DNA of 36,244 nt from an uncultured bacterium (GTDB lineage Bacteria; Bacillota; Clostridia; Oscillospirales; Oscillospiraceae), in contig CATKXO010000032.1 of assembly GCA_949840775.1 (NCBI GenBank), positions 1 to 36,244 on the forward strand. The letters are read 5' to 3'. The notes under the pieces were generated by a model. That model was not told the DNA's origin and did no database searches. It saw nothing but the letters and a program-made list of their open reading frames with translations. Of the stretch, positions 11,281 through 19,550 are shown one piece after another. The translations under genes and the position numbers were made by a program. Position 1 is the first letter of the stretch. Every line of letters begins with the position of its first letter.

Positions 11281-12939
11281 TTGCAGAAATTTCAGGCGAA
11301 GCTGAAAGACCTTTGGGAGAAGGTCAAGGGCTTTTTCAAAAAACTGAATAAAAAAATGCGGATCCTGCTGGGCGTCTGCCTGGTCGTGGTCCTGGCCGCC
11401 GTGATCCTGCTGTCTCTGCGGATGAACCAAAAGGAATACACCACCCTGTTCACCGGCCTGACCGCCAGTGAGACCAGCACCGTGGTCAAATTCCTGAGCG
11501 ACAACGGCGTGACGGACTACCAGATCAAAGACGACACGATTTTGGTGCCGGCGGGGCGGGAGACCCAGCTCCAGAGCGCGCTGATTATGTCGGGCAATCT
11601 GAAAGACGCCTTCCTGTACCCCTATTATACCGATAAGATTGGGGCCCTGAGCACTACCGACGAGCGGGACCAGGCACTTCTGATTTCCGCCCAGGAGCGG
11701 CTGGAGGCCATCATCCAGACCTTTGAAGGCGTTCAGGAGGCCTGGGTGACTATCAGCCCCGCGACCAAGCAGGTCTATGTCATCCAGGACAGCGCCACCC
11801 CCGCCAAGGCGTCGGTCAAGGTCACCACAGAGGGCGGCCGGATGCTGGACGACGACGTGGTCCGGGCCATCCGCTACACCGTGAGCCACAGCGTGCAGGG
11901 GCTGAACATCGAGGATATCAGCATTGAGGACCAGTACGGCAGCCCCTATTCCGATACCAGCGTCATATCCAAGAGCAATCAGGCCACTGCGCTGAAAATG
12001 CAGTATGAGGAGCAGATCAACAACAACGTCCGCAGCCAGATTTTCCAGACCCTGGGGAGGATTTACGGCGAGGACAACGTGACCGTAAGCGTGCTGTGCA
12101 GCGTGGAGGTGACCCACAAGGTCATCGACAGAAAGGACTATACCCAGCCCGCCGGCTCTGTGATCGGGGGCGGTTTGATCGTCGGCGACACCCTGTTCCA
12201 GGAGATCATTCGGGACGGCACCACTCCCACGGGCGGCACCGTGGGCACCACCACCAACTCAGACGTGGGGGGCGACAACTTCCCCACCTACCCCGATATG
12301 ACCCAGAATCTGGACGGCAATGAGGAGTATGTGGGCAACGAGATCGACCGGACAGGCGTGGTAAACGAGACCAAGGAGCAGGAAGAGGTGCTGGAGGGCC
12401 GGCTCAAGGACCTGCGGGTGGTAGTGGCCGTCAACCAGAATGGCGAGAACGCCGGGGCCATGACCATCGACGCCCTGCGGGACCAGGTGGCAACCCTGGC
12501 CGGCATCGGGTCGGACGACCCCCTGTCCCGGGTCCATGTCAGCATCGTGCCCTTCCAGAGCAGGGGCGACCTGGCGCCCACCGGACCGGGCGGCATCTTC
12601 AGCATGGAGAACAGCTGGATTCTCTACGCCGCCATCGGCGGGCTGGTGCTGTTCGTCATTCTGCTGATCCTGATCCTCCTGCTGGCCAGACGGCGCAAAA
12701 AGAAGCGCCTGGCCCAGCAGCAGATTTTGGAGGAGGAGATGCTTGCGGCTCAGGCGGCCGCAGAGGCAGCCGCCATCATCGCCGCCGCTCCTCCCACCGG
12801 CGGAGCCGATATTATGGAGGTCAACACCGAGAAGAGCATGGAGCTGCGCAAGCAAGTCCGGCAGTTCGCCCAGAACAACCCGGAGATTGCGGCTCAGATG
12901 GTGCGGGCCTGGCTGAAGGGAGAGGAAAACGGTGGCTGA
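11281..12939 (+). CDS. fliF: Flagellar MS-ring protein FliF
   Basis: FliF builds the membrane MS ring around the export gate. It has 552 residues, the normal length. Two membrane spans frame the periplasmic/extracytoplasmic part: residues about 24-46 (MRILLGVCLVVVLAAVILLSL, in part) and about 444-466 (WILYAAIGGLVLFVILLIL). Ring-building motifs follow the first span, for example YTTLFTGL near 56-63 and RDQALLISAQERLE near 126-140. The C-terminal tail (LRKQVRQFAQNNPEIAAQMVRAWL) is the FliG-binding peptide. Translation starts at TTG 11281 after GGAGGGA; no closer ATG is available. The end overlaps fliG by 8 nt. Confidence 0.96.
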   Translation: MQKFQAKLKDLWEKVKGFFKKLNKKMRILLGVCLVVVLAAVILLSLRMNQKEYTTLFTGLTASETSTVVKFLSDNGVTDYQIKDDTILVPAGRETQLQSALIMSGNLKDAFLYPYYTDKIGALSTTDERDQALLISAQERLEAIIQTFEGVQEAWVTISPATKQVYVIQDSATPAKASVKVTTEGGRMLDDDVVRAIRYTVSHSVQGLNIEDISIEDQYGSPYSDTSVISKSNQATALKMQYEEQINNNVRSQIFQTLGRIYGEDNVTVSVLCSVEVTHKVIDRKDYTQPAGSVIGGGLIVGDTLFQEIIRDGTTPTGGTVGTTTNSDVGGDNFPTYPDMTQNLDGNEEYVGNEIDRTGVVNETKEQEEVLEGRLKDLRVVVAVNQNGENAGAMTIDALRDQVATLAGIGSDDPLSRVHVSIVPFQSRGDLAPTGPGGIFSMENSWILYAAIGGLVLFVILLILILLLARRRKKKRLAQQQILEEEMLAAQAAAEAAAIIAAAPPTGGADIMEVNTEKSMELRKQVRQFAQNNPEIAAQMVRAWLKGEENGG

Positions 12940-13948
12940 AACTGCGAAAATTGAGTTGTCCTACCCGCAAAAGGCAGCGGCTGTCATCGTCTCCCTGGGA
13001 GCGGATAAGGCCTCCGGCCTGTACCAGTACATGGAGCCGGAGGAGATCGAGAGCCTCACCCTGGAGGTGGCCCGGCTGGGCATGCTGGACTCGGAGCAGA
13101 CCGAGGCGGTGCTCACCGAGTTCTATCAGAACTGCATGACCAGCAAGGCCGTGACCGAGGGCGGCCTGGAGTACGCCCGCACAGTGCTGGAGAAGGCCTT
13201 CGGCAATCAGACCGCCCTGGCCCTGCTGGAGAAGGTGACCAAGTCCCTGAAAAACCGGGAGTTTGCCTTCCTGGACAAGGCGGATGTCAAGGCGCTGTAC
13301 TCCGCCCTCCAGAACGAGCGCCCCCAGACCATGGCCCTGGTGCTGTCTTACGTGGACCCGGACAAGGCGGCCGGCGTCATCGAGCAGCTGGAGCCCCGCC
13401 GCCAGATTCGGGTGGTGGAGGCCATCGCCACCATGGAGAGCGCCTCCCCCACCGCCATCAAGACCATCGAGGCGGAGATGGAGCGGAAGTTCTCCAGCAT
13501 CATCACCAGTTCCAACGTCAAGGTGGGCGGCATCGACTACGTGGCCGGCATCATGAACAACCTGGACCGGTCCAGCGAGAAATCCATCTTCGACGGCCTG
13601 TCCGCCCACAACGCCGAGCTGGCCGACGAAATCCGCAAGCGGATGTTCGTCTTCGAGGACATCATCACCATGGACGACCGCTCTGTCCAGCGCTTCGTCC
13701 GGGACTGCGACCCCAGAGACCTGGTGCTGGCTCTGAAGACGGCCAACGCCGAGGTGTCCAACAAGCTGTTCACCAATATGTCCGCCCGTATGGCCGAGAG
13801 CATCCGGGACGACCTGGAGGTCACCACCAATGTCCGTATGAAGGACGTGGAGGACGCCCAGCAGCGTATCGTCAGCGTCATCCGGGACCTGGAGGAGAGA
13901 AACGAAATCATCATCATGAAGGGCGGAAAGGACGATATCATTGCGTAA
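12932..13948 (+). CDS. fliG: Flagellar switch protein FliG
   Basis: FliG is the C-ring subunit that contacts the stator. It has 338 residues, as usual. Its armadillo-like middle carries NERPQTMALVLS near 127-138, a variant of the EHPQ motif (Arg for His), and FliM-binding features. RMFVFEDI near 234-241 contains the MFxF motif. The C-terminal torque helix region (DDRSVQRFVRDCDPRDLVLALK) keeps alternating charged residues. The start is GTG 12932, overlapping fliF by 8 nt, and its end overlaps fliH by 8 nt, so fliF, fliG and fliH are likely translationally coupled. Confidence 0.96.
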   Translation: MAETAKIELSYPQKAAAVIVSLGADKASGLYQYMEPEEIESLTLEVARLGMLDSEQTEAVLTEFYQNCMTSKAVTEGGLEYARTVLEKAFGNQTALALLEKVTKSLKNREFAFLDKADVKALYSALQNERPQTMALVLSYVDPDKAAGVIEQLEPRRQIRVVEAIATMESASPTAIKTIEAEMERKFSSIITSSNVKVGGIDYVAGIMNNLDRSSEKSIFDGLSAHNAELADEIRKRMFVFEDIITMDDRSVQRFVRDCDPRDLVLALKTANAEVSNKLFTNMSARMAESIRDDLEVTTNVRMKDVEDAQQRIVSVIRDLEERNEIIIMKGGKDDIIA

Positions 13949-14804
13949 CATCCTGAAAGGGTTCCTGGAGCCCAAGGCGGAGGCCTACGTTCTGCCCGAC
14001 GCCGATGAAATCCGCTTTGCGGGGGAGGAGGAGCTTGTCCCTCCGGTGGAAGAGGAGGCGCCCCCGGACCAGCCCCTGGACGTTACAGTGGGCGGCGAGG
14101 GACCGGAGGAACAGCCGGAGCCGGAGAAGCGGGAAGAGCCGAAGAAGGAGACCCCCGTCCACTACGCCCAGCTCCAGGCGGAGCTGATTCTGAACCAGGC
14201 CCGGGAGGAAGCGGAGCAAATCCTGGCCCAGGCCCGGGAACGGGCTCAGGGCGAGGTGGAGGAGATTCGCGCCGGGGCCCGGGATGAGGGATACCGGGAC
14301 GGCTATGCCCAGGGCATCGCCAAGGCCATGGAGGACTCCGTCCGAGACCGGGAGGCCACTGCCGCCCGGCTGGAGAAGGAGGTCCAGACCTTCCTGGAGA
14401 AGGCCACCCTGGCCCGGGAGGAGATGCTCCTCCAGAGCCGGGACGAGCTGCTGGAGCTGTGCCTGTCCATCGCTGAGAAAGTGGTGCGGGTGAGCCTGAA
14501 GAGCAGCAGCGAGGTCATCGTCCGCATGATCCAGACCGCCACCGAGCGGATGAAGCGGCAGGAGTGGGTACATATTTACATCTCCGGCTGCGACGCCCGG
14601 CAGGTGGCCCAGATATCCCCCGCCCTGACCACCACCCTGGGAGTCCTGTCCCAGCATATCAAGGTGGTCCCCATGGGGGACGACGAGATCGGCACCTGCA
14701 TCGTAGAGACCCCGGACGAGATTGCGGACGCCAGTGTGTCCACGCAGATGTCCAATATCCGGGACGTGCTCTATGAGCAGATGGGGGGCTACTGGCCCCA
14801 GTAA
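13941..14804 (+). CDS. fliH: Flagellar export apparatus regulator FliH
   Basis: FliH is the cytosolic stalk that holds and regulates the FliI ATPase. This 287-residue protein has the expected plan: an acidic, Pro/Glu-rich N-terminal third, a central coiled coil (QAELILNQAREEAEQILAQ near 76-94, with GxxxG-like RDGYAQGIAKAM following), and a C-terminal globular domain that binds FliI (VHIYISGCDARQ near 211-222). The start is TTG 13941, overlapping fliG by 8 nt; the next in-frame ATG is far downstream. fliI follows after 15 nt. Confidence 0.92.
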   Translation: MRNILKGFLEPKAEAYVLPDADEIRFAGEEELVPPVEEEAPPDQPLDVTVGGEGPEEQPEPEKREEPKKETPVHYAQLQAELILNQAREEAEQILAQARERAQGEVEEIRAGARDEGYRDGYAQGIAKAMEDSVRDREATAARLEKEVQTFLEKATLAREEMLLQSRDELLELCLSIAEKVVRVSLKSSSEVIVRMIQTATERMKRQEWVHIYISGCDARQVAQISPALTTTLGVLSQHIKVVPMGDDEIGTCIVETPDEIADASVSTQMSNIRDVLYEQMGGYWPQ

Positions 14805-14819
14805 GAGGAGACTTAGGAC

Positions 14820-16121
14820 GTGTTTCGAGAGCTGATTCCTGCCGTCCGCTCCGCCGAGACGGTGGGCAGGACGGGAAAAATCGAGAATATCGTGGGCATG
14901 TCCATCGAGGCCTCCGGCGGCCGGGCCGCCATCGGCGACATCTGCCGCATCTACTCCAACGAGTCGGGCGGCCAGATTCCCGCCGAGGTGGTGGGCTTCA
15001 AAAATGACCACATCCTCTTAATGCCCTATGCCAACATGAGCGGCATCTCCGCGGGCAACTTTGTCCGCAACACCGGCAAGCGGCTCACCCTTCCGGTGGG
15101 ACCCTTTCTGCGGGGGCGGGTGATCAACGCCCTGGGCCAGCCCATCGACGGGCTGGAGCCCTTTCAACGGGCAGACACCTTCTCTGTGGACAGTACATAT
15201 ATTAACCCTATGGCGCGCCCCCCCATTCGGGAGCGGATGGAGTTCGGCGTCAAGGCTATCGACAGCCTGCTCACCATCGGCAAGGGCCAGCGTATCGGCA
15301 TCTTCGCCGGGTCCGGCGTGGGCAAATCCACCCTCATGGGCATGATCGCCAAGAACGTGAAGGCGGACATCAACGTCATTGCCCTGGTGGGCGAGCGGGG
15401 CCGCGAGGTTCTGGAGTTTATGCAGAAGGACCTGGGAGAAGAGGGCATGCGCCGCTCTGTGCTGGTGGTAGCCACCAGCGACCAGCCCGCCATGCTGCGG
15501 ATGAAGTGCCCCAGCGTGGCCACCAGCATCGCTGAATATTTCAGCGGCCAGGGCTACGACGTGCTGCTGATGATGGACTCCCTTACCCGTTTCGCCATGG
15601 CCCAGCGTGAGATCGGGCTGGCCATCGGGGAGCCGCCGGTGGCCAGAGGATACACCCCCTCCATGTACGCCGAGATGCCCAAGCTGCTGGAGCGCAGCGG
15701 AAACTTTGAAAAGGGTTCTATTACCGGCGTCTACACCGTATTGGTAGAGGGCGACGATACCAACGAGCCCATCGCCGACACGGTCCGGGGCATCCTGGAC
15801 GGCCACATTGTCCTCTCCCGCCAGCTGGCCAACGCCAACCACTTCCCCGCCATCGACGTGGGGGCCAGCATCTCCCGTCTGATGGTGGAGATCGTCTCCC
15901 CCGAGCACCGGCAGCTGGCCGGGCAGCTCCGGGACATCATGGGCGTCTACGAGAAAAATTCTGACCTGGTGTCCATCGGCGCCTACAAGGCGGGGACCAA
16001 CCCCAAGCTGGACTACGCCCTGGGCAAGATCGACGCCATCAACCAGTTCCTCATGCAGGGCGTGGACGAGGCGTTCTCCTATGAGGAGAGCCTGGACCAG
16101 CTGCGGCGTATCCTGAAATAG
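14820..16121 (+). CDS. fliI: Flagellar export ATPase FliI
   Basis: FliI is the hexameric ATPase of the flagellar type III export system, related to F1-beta. The protein is 433 residues, normal length. The P-loop GSGVGKST lies at residues 164-171; the catalytic-glutamate region VALVGERGREV and the Walker B LLMMDSLTRFAMAQREI follow. The N-terminal beta-barrel (about 1-90) and the C-terminal helical domain (SLDQLRRIL) are present. Translation starts at GTG 14820 after AGAGGAG. It lies between its regulator FliH and the FliJ stalk, as in most bacteria. Confidence 0.97.
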   Translation: MFRELIPAVRSAETVGRTGKIENIVGMSIEASGGRAAIGDICRIYSNESGGQIPAEVVGFKNDHILLMPYANMSGISAGNFVRNTGKRLTLPVGPFLRGRVINALGQPIDGLEPFQRADTFSVDSTYINPMARPPIRERMEFGVKAIDSLLTIGKGQRIGIFAGSGVGKSTLMGMIAKNVKADINVIALVGERGREVLEFMQKDLGEEGMRRSVLVVATSDQPAMLRMKCPSVATSIAEYFSGQGYDVLLMMDSLTRFAMAQREIGLAIGEPPVARGYTPSMYAEMPKLLERSGNFEKGSITGVYTVLVEGDDTNEPIADTVRGILDGHIVLSRQLANANHFPAIDVGASISRLMVEIVSPEHRQLAGQLRDIMGVYEKNSDLVSIGAYKAGTNPKLDYALGKIDAINQFLMQGVDEAFSYEESLDQLRRILK

Positions 16122-16151
16122 AGAGATTCCTGAAAAGGAGCCAAGGGGCCG

Positions 16152-16604
16152 ATGAAAAAATTCCGTTTTTCACTGGAAACTGTTTTGGACTACAAAAACC
16201 AGGCGTTGGACGCCCTCCGGGCGGAGCATGGGGCGATTTTGGCCCAGGTCCGGGCCCAGGAAAAGGTGATTGAGGACCTGGAGGCCGAACACCGCGAGGT
16301 GGACGCCGATTTCACACGGCGCAAGCTGGAGGGGATCAACGTGCTGGACGCCATGAGCTGTGAGCAGTACCTCCGCTCCCTGGAGCGCAAGCTTCAGGAG
16401 GAGTACCGCAGGCTGGAGCGGTTACAGAAGCGTGAGGAGGAGAAGCGCTCCCAGGTGGTGGAAGCCCGAAAGGAGACGGCCACCATCGAAAAGCTGAAGG
16501 AGCACAAGCTGGAGGACTACCGCAAGGCGGAGCAGAAGGACGAGGAACAGCGCATCGAGGAGTTTGTCTCCACCACCCGCGCCATGGCGGCGCTGGGTAT
16601 GTAA
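16152..16604 (+). CDS. fliJ: Flagellar export protein FliJ
   Basis: FliJ forms a two-helix coiled coil that inserts in the FliI hexamer and reaches the FlhA ring. The 150-residue protein is almost entirely charged coiled coil. It begins with the typical KKFRFSLETVLDYKNQALDALR (residues about 2-23, in part) and the second helix is rich in Arg/Glu/Lys. Sequence identity is always low in this family, so the call rests on length, the FxFxLExVLxxK start and position after fliI. Confidence 0.9.
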   Translation: MKKFRFSLETVLDYKNQALDALRAEHGAILAQVRAQEKVIEDLEAEHREVDADFTRRKLEGINVLDAMSCEQYLRSLERKLQEEYRRLERLQKREEEKRSQVVEARKETATIEKLKEHKLEDYRKAEQKDEEQRIEEFVSTTRAMAALGM

Positions 16605-16667
16605 CAGGGTGAGTTACACCGCAAGGTGTTTCTCTATATAATGGGTCACAGAAAGGAGGTGAATGCA

Positions 16668-17201
16668 ATGAGCACGCCGCTTTCATTCTGTGACATCAGC
16701 GCAAGGTATGGGCAGATGCCCGCTCCTCAGAAGACCATTGAGGAGCAGACCGGCTGGAACCCCAAGCAACTCTTTTTGGACTACCTGCAAAAGGTCCGGG
16801 AACAGCGGGAAAAGAACGCCAAGGACGCCGAAGAGGACGCCCTGATGGCCATGATCGACGCCATGAACGCCTCGGAGGAGGATAAAGCGTCGGGCGAGAC
16901 GGAGCGAACCCTGACCAATTCCCTGGCCAATGCCGGCAAGGCCATCGTGGACCAGCACACAACGGTGCGGGAGGACGGGACCAAGGAGGTGGAATGGGTA
17001 GACCCCACCACAACCTTGACCGTTCAGGCACTTCTCGCCTGCCTGGGAGACCGGTTCAATTTTGAACAGGCCGACGAGGTGGAGGAGAACAACCGCGAGG
17101 CCCAGGAGGAGCAGGAAGCCACAGAAGAACGCTTGGAAGTCACAGAAGCGCGCGACCCCGGCGAGACCAGCGACCCCACTTTAACCGGAAAGGAGGTGTA
17201 A
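16668..17201 (+). CDS. Unknown acidic protein between fliJ and fliK
   Basis: This 177-residue protein starts at ATG 16668, 7-8 nt after a very strong AAAGGAGGTG. I do not recognise its family. Residues 1-30 include Cys8 and a TGWNPKQLF segment. Residues 35-75 form a charged helix (VREQREKNAKDAEEDALMAMI). Residues 80-135 look globular, with VEWVDPTTTLTVQALL. The last 40 residues are strongly acidic and low in complexity (EENNREAQEEQEATEE). No signal peptide or membrane span is present. It is 6 nt from fliK. Bacillus has a MotE/YlxF-type protein in this slot, but this protein lacks its membrane anchor, so it is not an obvious equivalent. A role as a chaperone or hook-length factor is only a guess from position. 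Confidence 0.8.
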   Translation: MSTPLSFCDISARYGQMPAPQKTIEEQTGWNPKQLFLDYLQKVREQREKNAKDAEEDALMAMIDAMNASEEDKASGETERTLTNSLANAGKAIVDQHTTVREDGTKEVEWVDPTTTLTVQALLACLGDRFNFEQADEVEENNREAQEEQEATEERLEVTEARDPGETSDPTLTGKEV

Positions 17202-17207
17202 CGAGAC

Positions 17208-18383
17208 ATGAATGTGACAGACCAATGGATGCTGGAACGGATGCAGCAGATGGCCGCCAATATGGCCGCTTCCCTGCCCCAGACCAGCCAGAACGCCGAT
17301 GTATCGAAGCCTGAAAAGGGCGACAGCTTCAAGGACATGATGGATAAGGCCAAGGACCAGAAGGTGGAGGCCCCCAAGAAGGACAGCACTGTAAAGAAAG
17401 ATGACGCCGTCCAGAAGAAGGAGCCAGCCCAGAAAACGGAGAGTAAGGCCGTCACCAACATGAAAGACCCCCGGATCAGGGCGATGGACCCTGCCACTCA
17501 GGCGCAGATCGCGGCGGGCTTCCTGACCCCGTTGGAGACGGAAAGCGGCGATCTCCTGCTTCGGGTTGACACCATGCCCGGCGCGGTGATTATCCCCACG
17601 CTGCCCAACGGTCAGATCGACTGGAGTAAGCCCTTCGTGCTGACCAACAGCAACGGCGAGCAGTTTGAGGTTTATCTGGATCCGGAGAATTGCGATCACA
17701 AGCTTTTCCAGGTCACGGACAGCGGGAAGCAGCAAATCGACCTATTCCCCGAGCAGCCTAAGATGGATATTTTGAACGGTCTGAAGAAGCTGGACATGAC
17801 GGTCATTTCCTCACAGGATACTGTGGATCAGGAAAATTCCAACGATCAGGACGACGCCAATCTGGACGCCTCGGCGATGGCCGGCAAGCCCCTGTTCCAC
17901 GACGTGAAGGCCGCCCCCATCAAGGTAGGCGAGAACTTCCAGCTGGACACCCAGGAGCCCGATATGGACGACCATCTGGCCGACGCGGTCCGCTTTGCGG
18001 CCCAGCAGGGCCTGCGGCAGATCGAGATTAAGCTCAGCCCCGAGAATCTGGGCAATCTGACGGTCAAGCTGACCCAGGCGTCGGACGGCACCCTCCAGGT
18101 GGTGCTCCACGCGGCCAACGACAAGGCGGCCAATCTGCTGAACCAGCACCTGGATAACCTGAACGCGGCCCTCCAGGGCTATCACCAGAACAGCGAGGTC
18201 CGGGTGGAGGTCCAGCGCAACGACAACGGCCAGCAGGCCGAACAGCAGCAGCACCAGCAGACCAATCCCGACGGCCACAACCAGCAGCAACAGCAGCAGG
18301 AACGCCGGCAGGAGGAGCAGCACAGCGGCGACTTTGTTCAAAAGCTCCGCTTAGGGCTGTTCGGGCTGGACGACATGACTTAA
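17208..18383 (+). CDS. fliK: Flagellar hook-length control protein FliK
   Basis: FliK measures hook length and switches FlhB from hook to filament substrates. The protein is 391 residues. The C-terminal Flg_hook domain (about 255-345) carries the conserved GLRQIEIKLSPENLGNLTVKL-type segment (in part) and LLNQHLDNLNAALQ. The N-terminal ruler part is variable, with Lys-rich helical stretches (about 40-85). The final 45 residues are Gln-rich (QQAEQQQHQQ and QQQQQQ). Such repeats may vary in length between strains. The start at 17208 follows AAAGGAGG. Confidence 0.92.
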   Translation: MNVTDQWMLERMQQMAANMAASLPQTSQNADVSKPEKGDSFKDMMDKAKDQKVEAPKKDSTVKKDDAVQKKEPAQKTESKAVTNMKDPRIRAMDPATQAQIAAGFLTPLETESGDLLLRVDTMPGAVIIPTLPNGQIDWSKPFVLTNSNGEQFEVYLDPENCDHKLFQVTDSGKQQIDLFPEQPKMDILNGLKKLDMTVISSQDTVDQENSNDQDDANLDASAMAGKPLFHDVKAAPIKVGENFQLDTQEPDMDDHLADAVRFAAQQGLRQIEIKLSPENLGNLTVKLTQASDGTLQVVLHAANDKAANLLNQHLDNLNAALQGYHQNSEVRVEVQRNDNGQQAEQQQHQQTNPDGHNQQQQQQERRQEEQHSGDFVQKLRLGLFGLDDMT

Positions 18384-18399
18384 ACGGAGGTGAAACGAT

Positions 18400-19005
18400 A
18401 TGGCAGATTCTATTATCCAAACCGGGGTTGACCTCACGGCGCGTTACACCACCAACAGCACCAGCGGCGGCCGGGATATCTACACCAACCCTGCGGACTG
18501 GGACAAGGAACAGGCCCTTTACGAGGACAAGACCACCCTGTCCTTCACCGATATGCTGGGTCTGATGGTGGCCCAGTTCCAGAACCAGACCATGGACAAC
18601 CAGGCCAGCACCACTGACATGATGAACCAGCTGGTCCAGATGAGCTCCATGCAGGCCATGACCGAGATGAGCACCCAGATTAAGGAGCTGACCCTGGCCA
18701 ATGTGATGAGCTACTCCGCCTCTCTGGTGGGGAAGACGGTCACCGTGGGCCTGTACAACGAGGAGACCAAGGAGACGGAGGAGCTGGTGGGCGTGGTGCA
18801 GGGCACCGGCACCTACAACGGCCAGCAGGTCATCTATCTGGACAACGGGAAGGGCTACTTCCTGAGCGAGATTATGGCCGTAGGCACGCTGCCGCCCAAG
18901 ACGGAGGGTAAGCCCGGCGAAGGGGAAGACGGCGATGGCGAAGGCAGCGGAAACGGCGAGAGTGAAGGCGTGAACGGAGCAGACAAGGACGAAGGCAAAG
19001 GCTGA
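18400..19005 (+). CDS. flgD: Hook-cap protein FlgD with acidic C-terminal tail
   Basis: FlgD is the cap that guides hook assembly. The conserved N-terminal half is seen: MLGLMVAQFQNQTMDNQAS near 51-69 and MMNQLVQMSSMQAM near 72-85, then a short beta domain ending near LSEIMAVGTL. The core is shorter than in enterobacteria, as in other Firmicutes. The last 35 residues are a Gly/Glu/Asp tail (GEGEDGDGEGSG), which is not part of the usual domain. The start at 18400 follows ACGGAGGTG, 17 nt after fliK. Confidence 0.93.
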   Translation: MADSIIQTGVDLTARYTTNSTSGGRDIYTNPADWDKEQALYEDKTTLSFTDMLGLMVAQFQNQTMDNQASTTDMMNQLVQMSSMQAMTEMSTQIKELTLANVMSYSASLVGKTVTVGLYNEETKETEELVGVVQGTGTYNGQQVIYLDNGKGYFLSEIMAVGTLPPKTEGKPGEGEDGDGEGSGNGESEGVNGADKDEGKG

Positions 19006-19076
19006 GGCCGGCGGCCGGGAAGGAATCCGGCCCTAATAAGCGGACAGGAGGTCCGCGAGAAAGAAGAGGATATATC

Positions 19077-19463
19077 ATGGCGGAACGCATCAATGCCATC
19101 CAGGGCGTGACCCAGGTGGAGAGCGTCCAGCGGGTGAGCCCGGTCAGCCGGGCGATGTCCGGACAGTTTGGCGCTCTGCTGAACCGGGAACTGAAGGTCG
19201 CAGAGCCTGCGATTTCCTTCTCCAAGCACGCCCAGAGCCGGGCGGAGGAGCGGGGCATCCAGGTGGACGATACCCTGATGGGCCAGCTGGCCGACTCAGT
19301 GGAGCGGGCCCAGGCCAAGGGTGCCACCAACATTCTGGCTTTCGACGCCACCCGGGCTTTCATCATCAACGTCCCCCACGGGCGGGTGATTACCACCATG
19401 TCCCAGGAGGAGATGGAAGAAAATATCTTCACCAATATTGACGGCGCTGTACTGCTGAAATAA
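19077..19463 (+). CDS. TIGR02530-type flagellar operon protein
   Basis: This 128-residue protein between flgD and flgE belongs to the Gram-positive flagellar operon family TIGR02530. Characteristic segments are ISFSKHAQSRAEERGI near 43-58 and VERAQAKGATNILAF near 73-87, followed by the FIINVPHGRVITTM strand near 93-106. The function is not established; the gene is found next to hook genes and may act in hook assembly. No signal or membrane span is present. The start at 19077 follows AAGAGGA with good spacing. Confidence 0.85.
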   Translation: MAERINAIQGVTQVESVQRVSPVSRAMSGQFGALLNRELKVAEPAISFSKHAQSRAEERGIQVDDTLMGQLADSVERAQAKGATNILAFDATRAFIINVPHGRVITTMSQEEMEENIFTNIDGAVLLK

Positions 19464-19550
19464 CAGAAAGCAGGACCTTTATGGATGCTTTGGTCCCCTG
19501 CCCGACTGACAGGGGACCGGCAGCGCCACAGAAAGGAAGTTTGCGAATCA

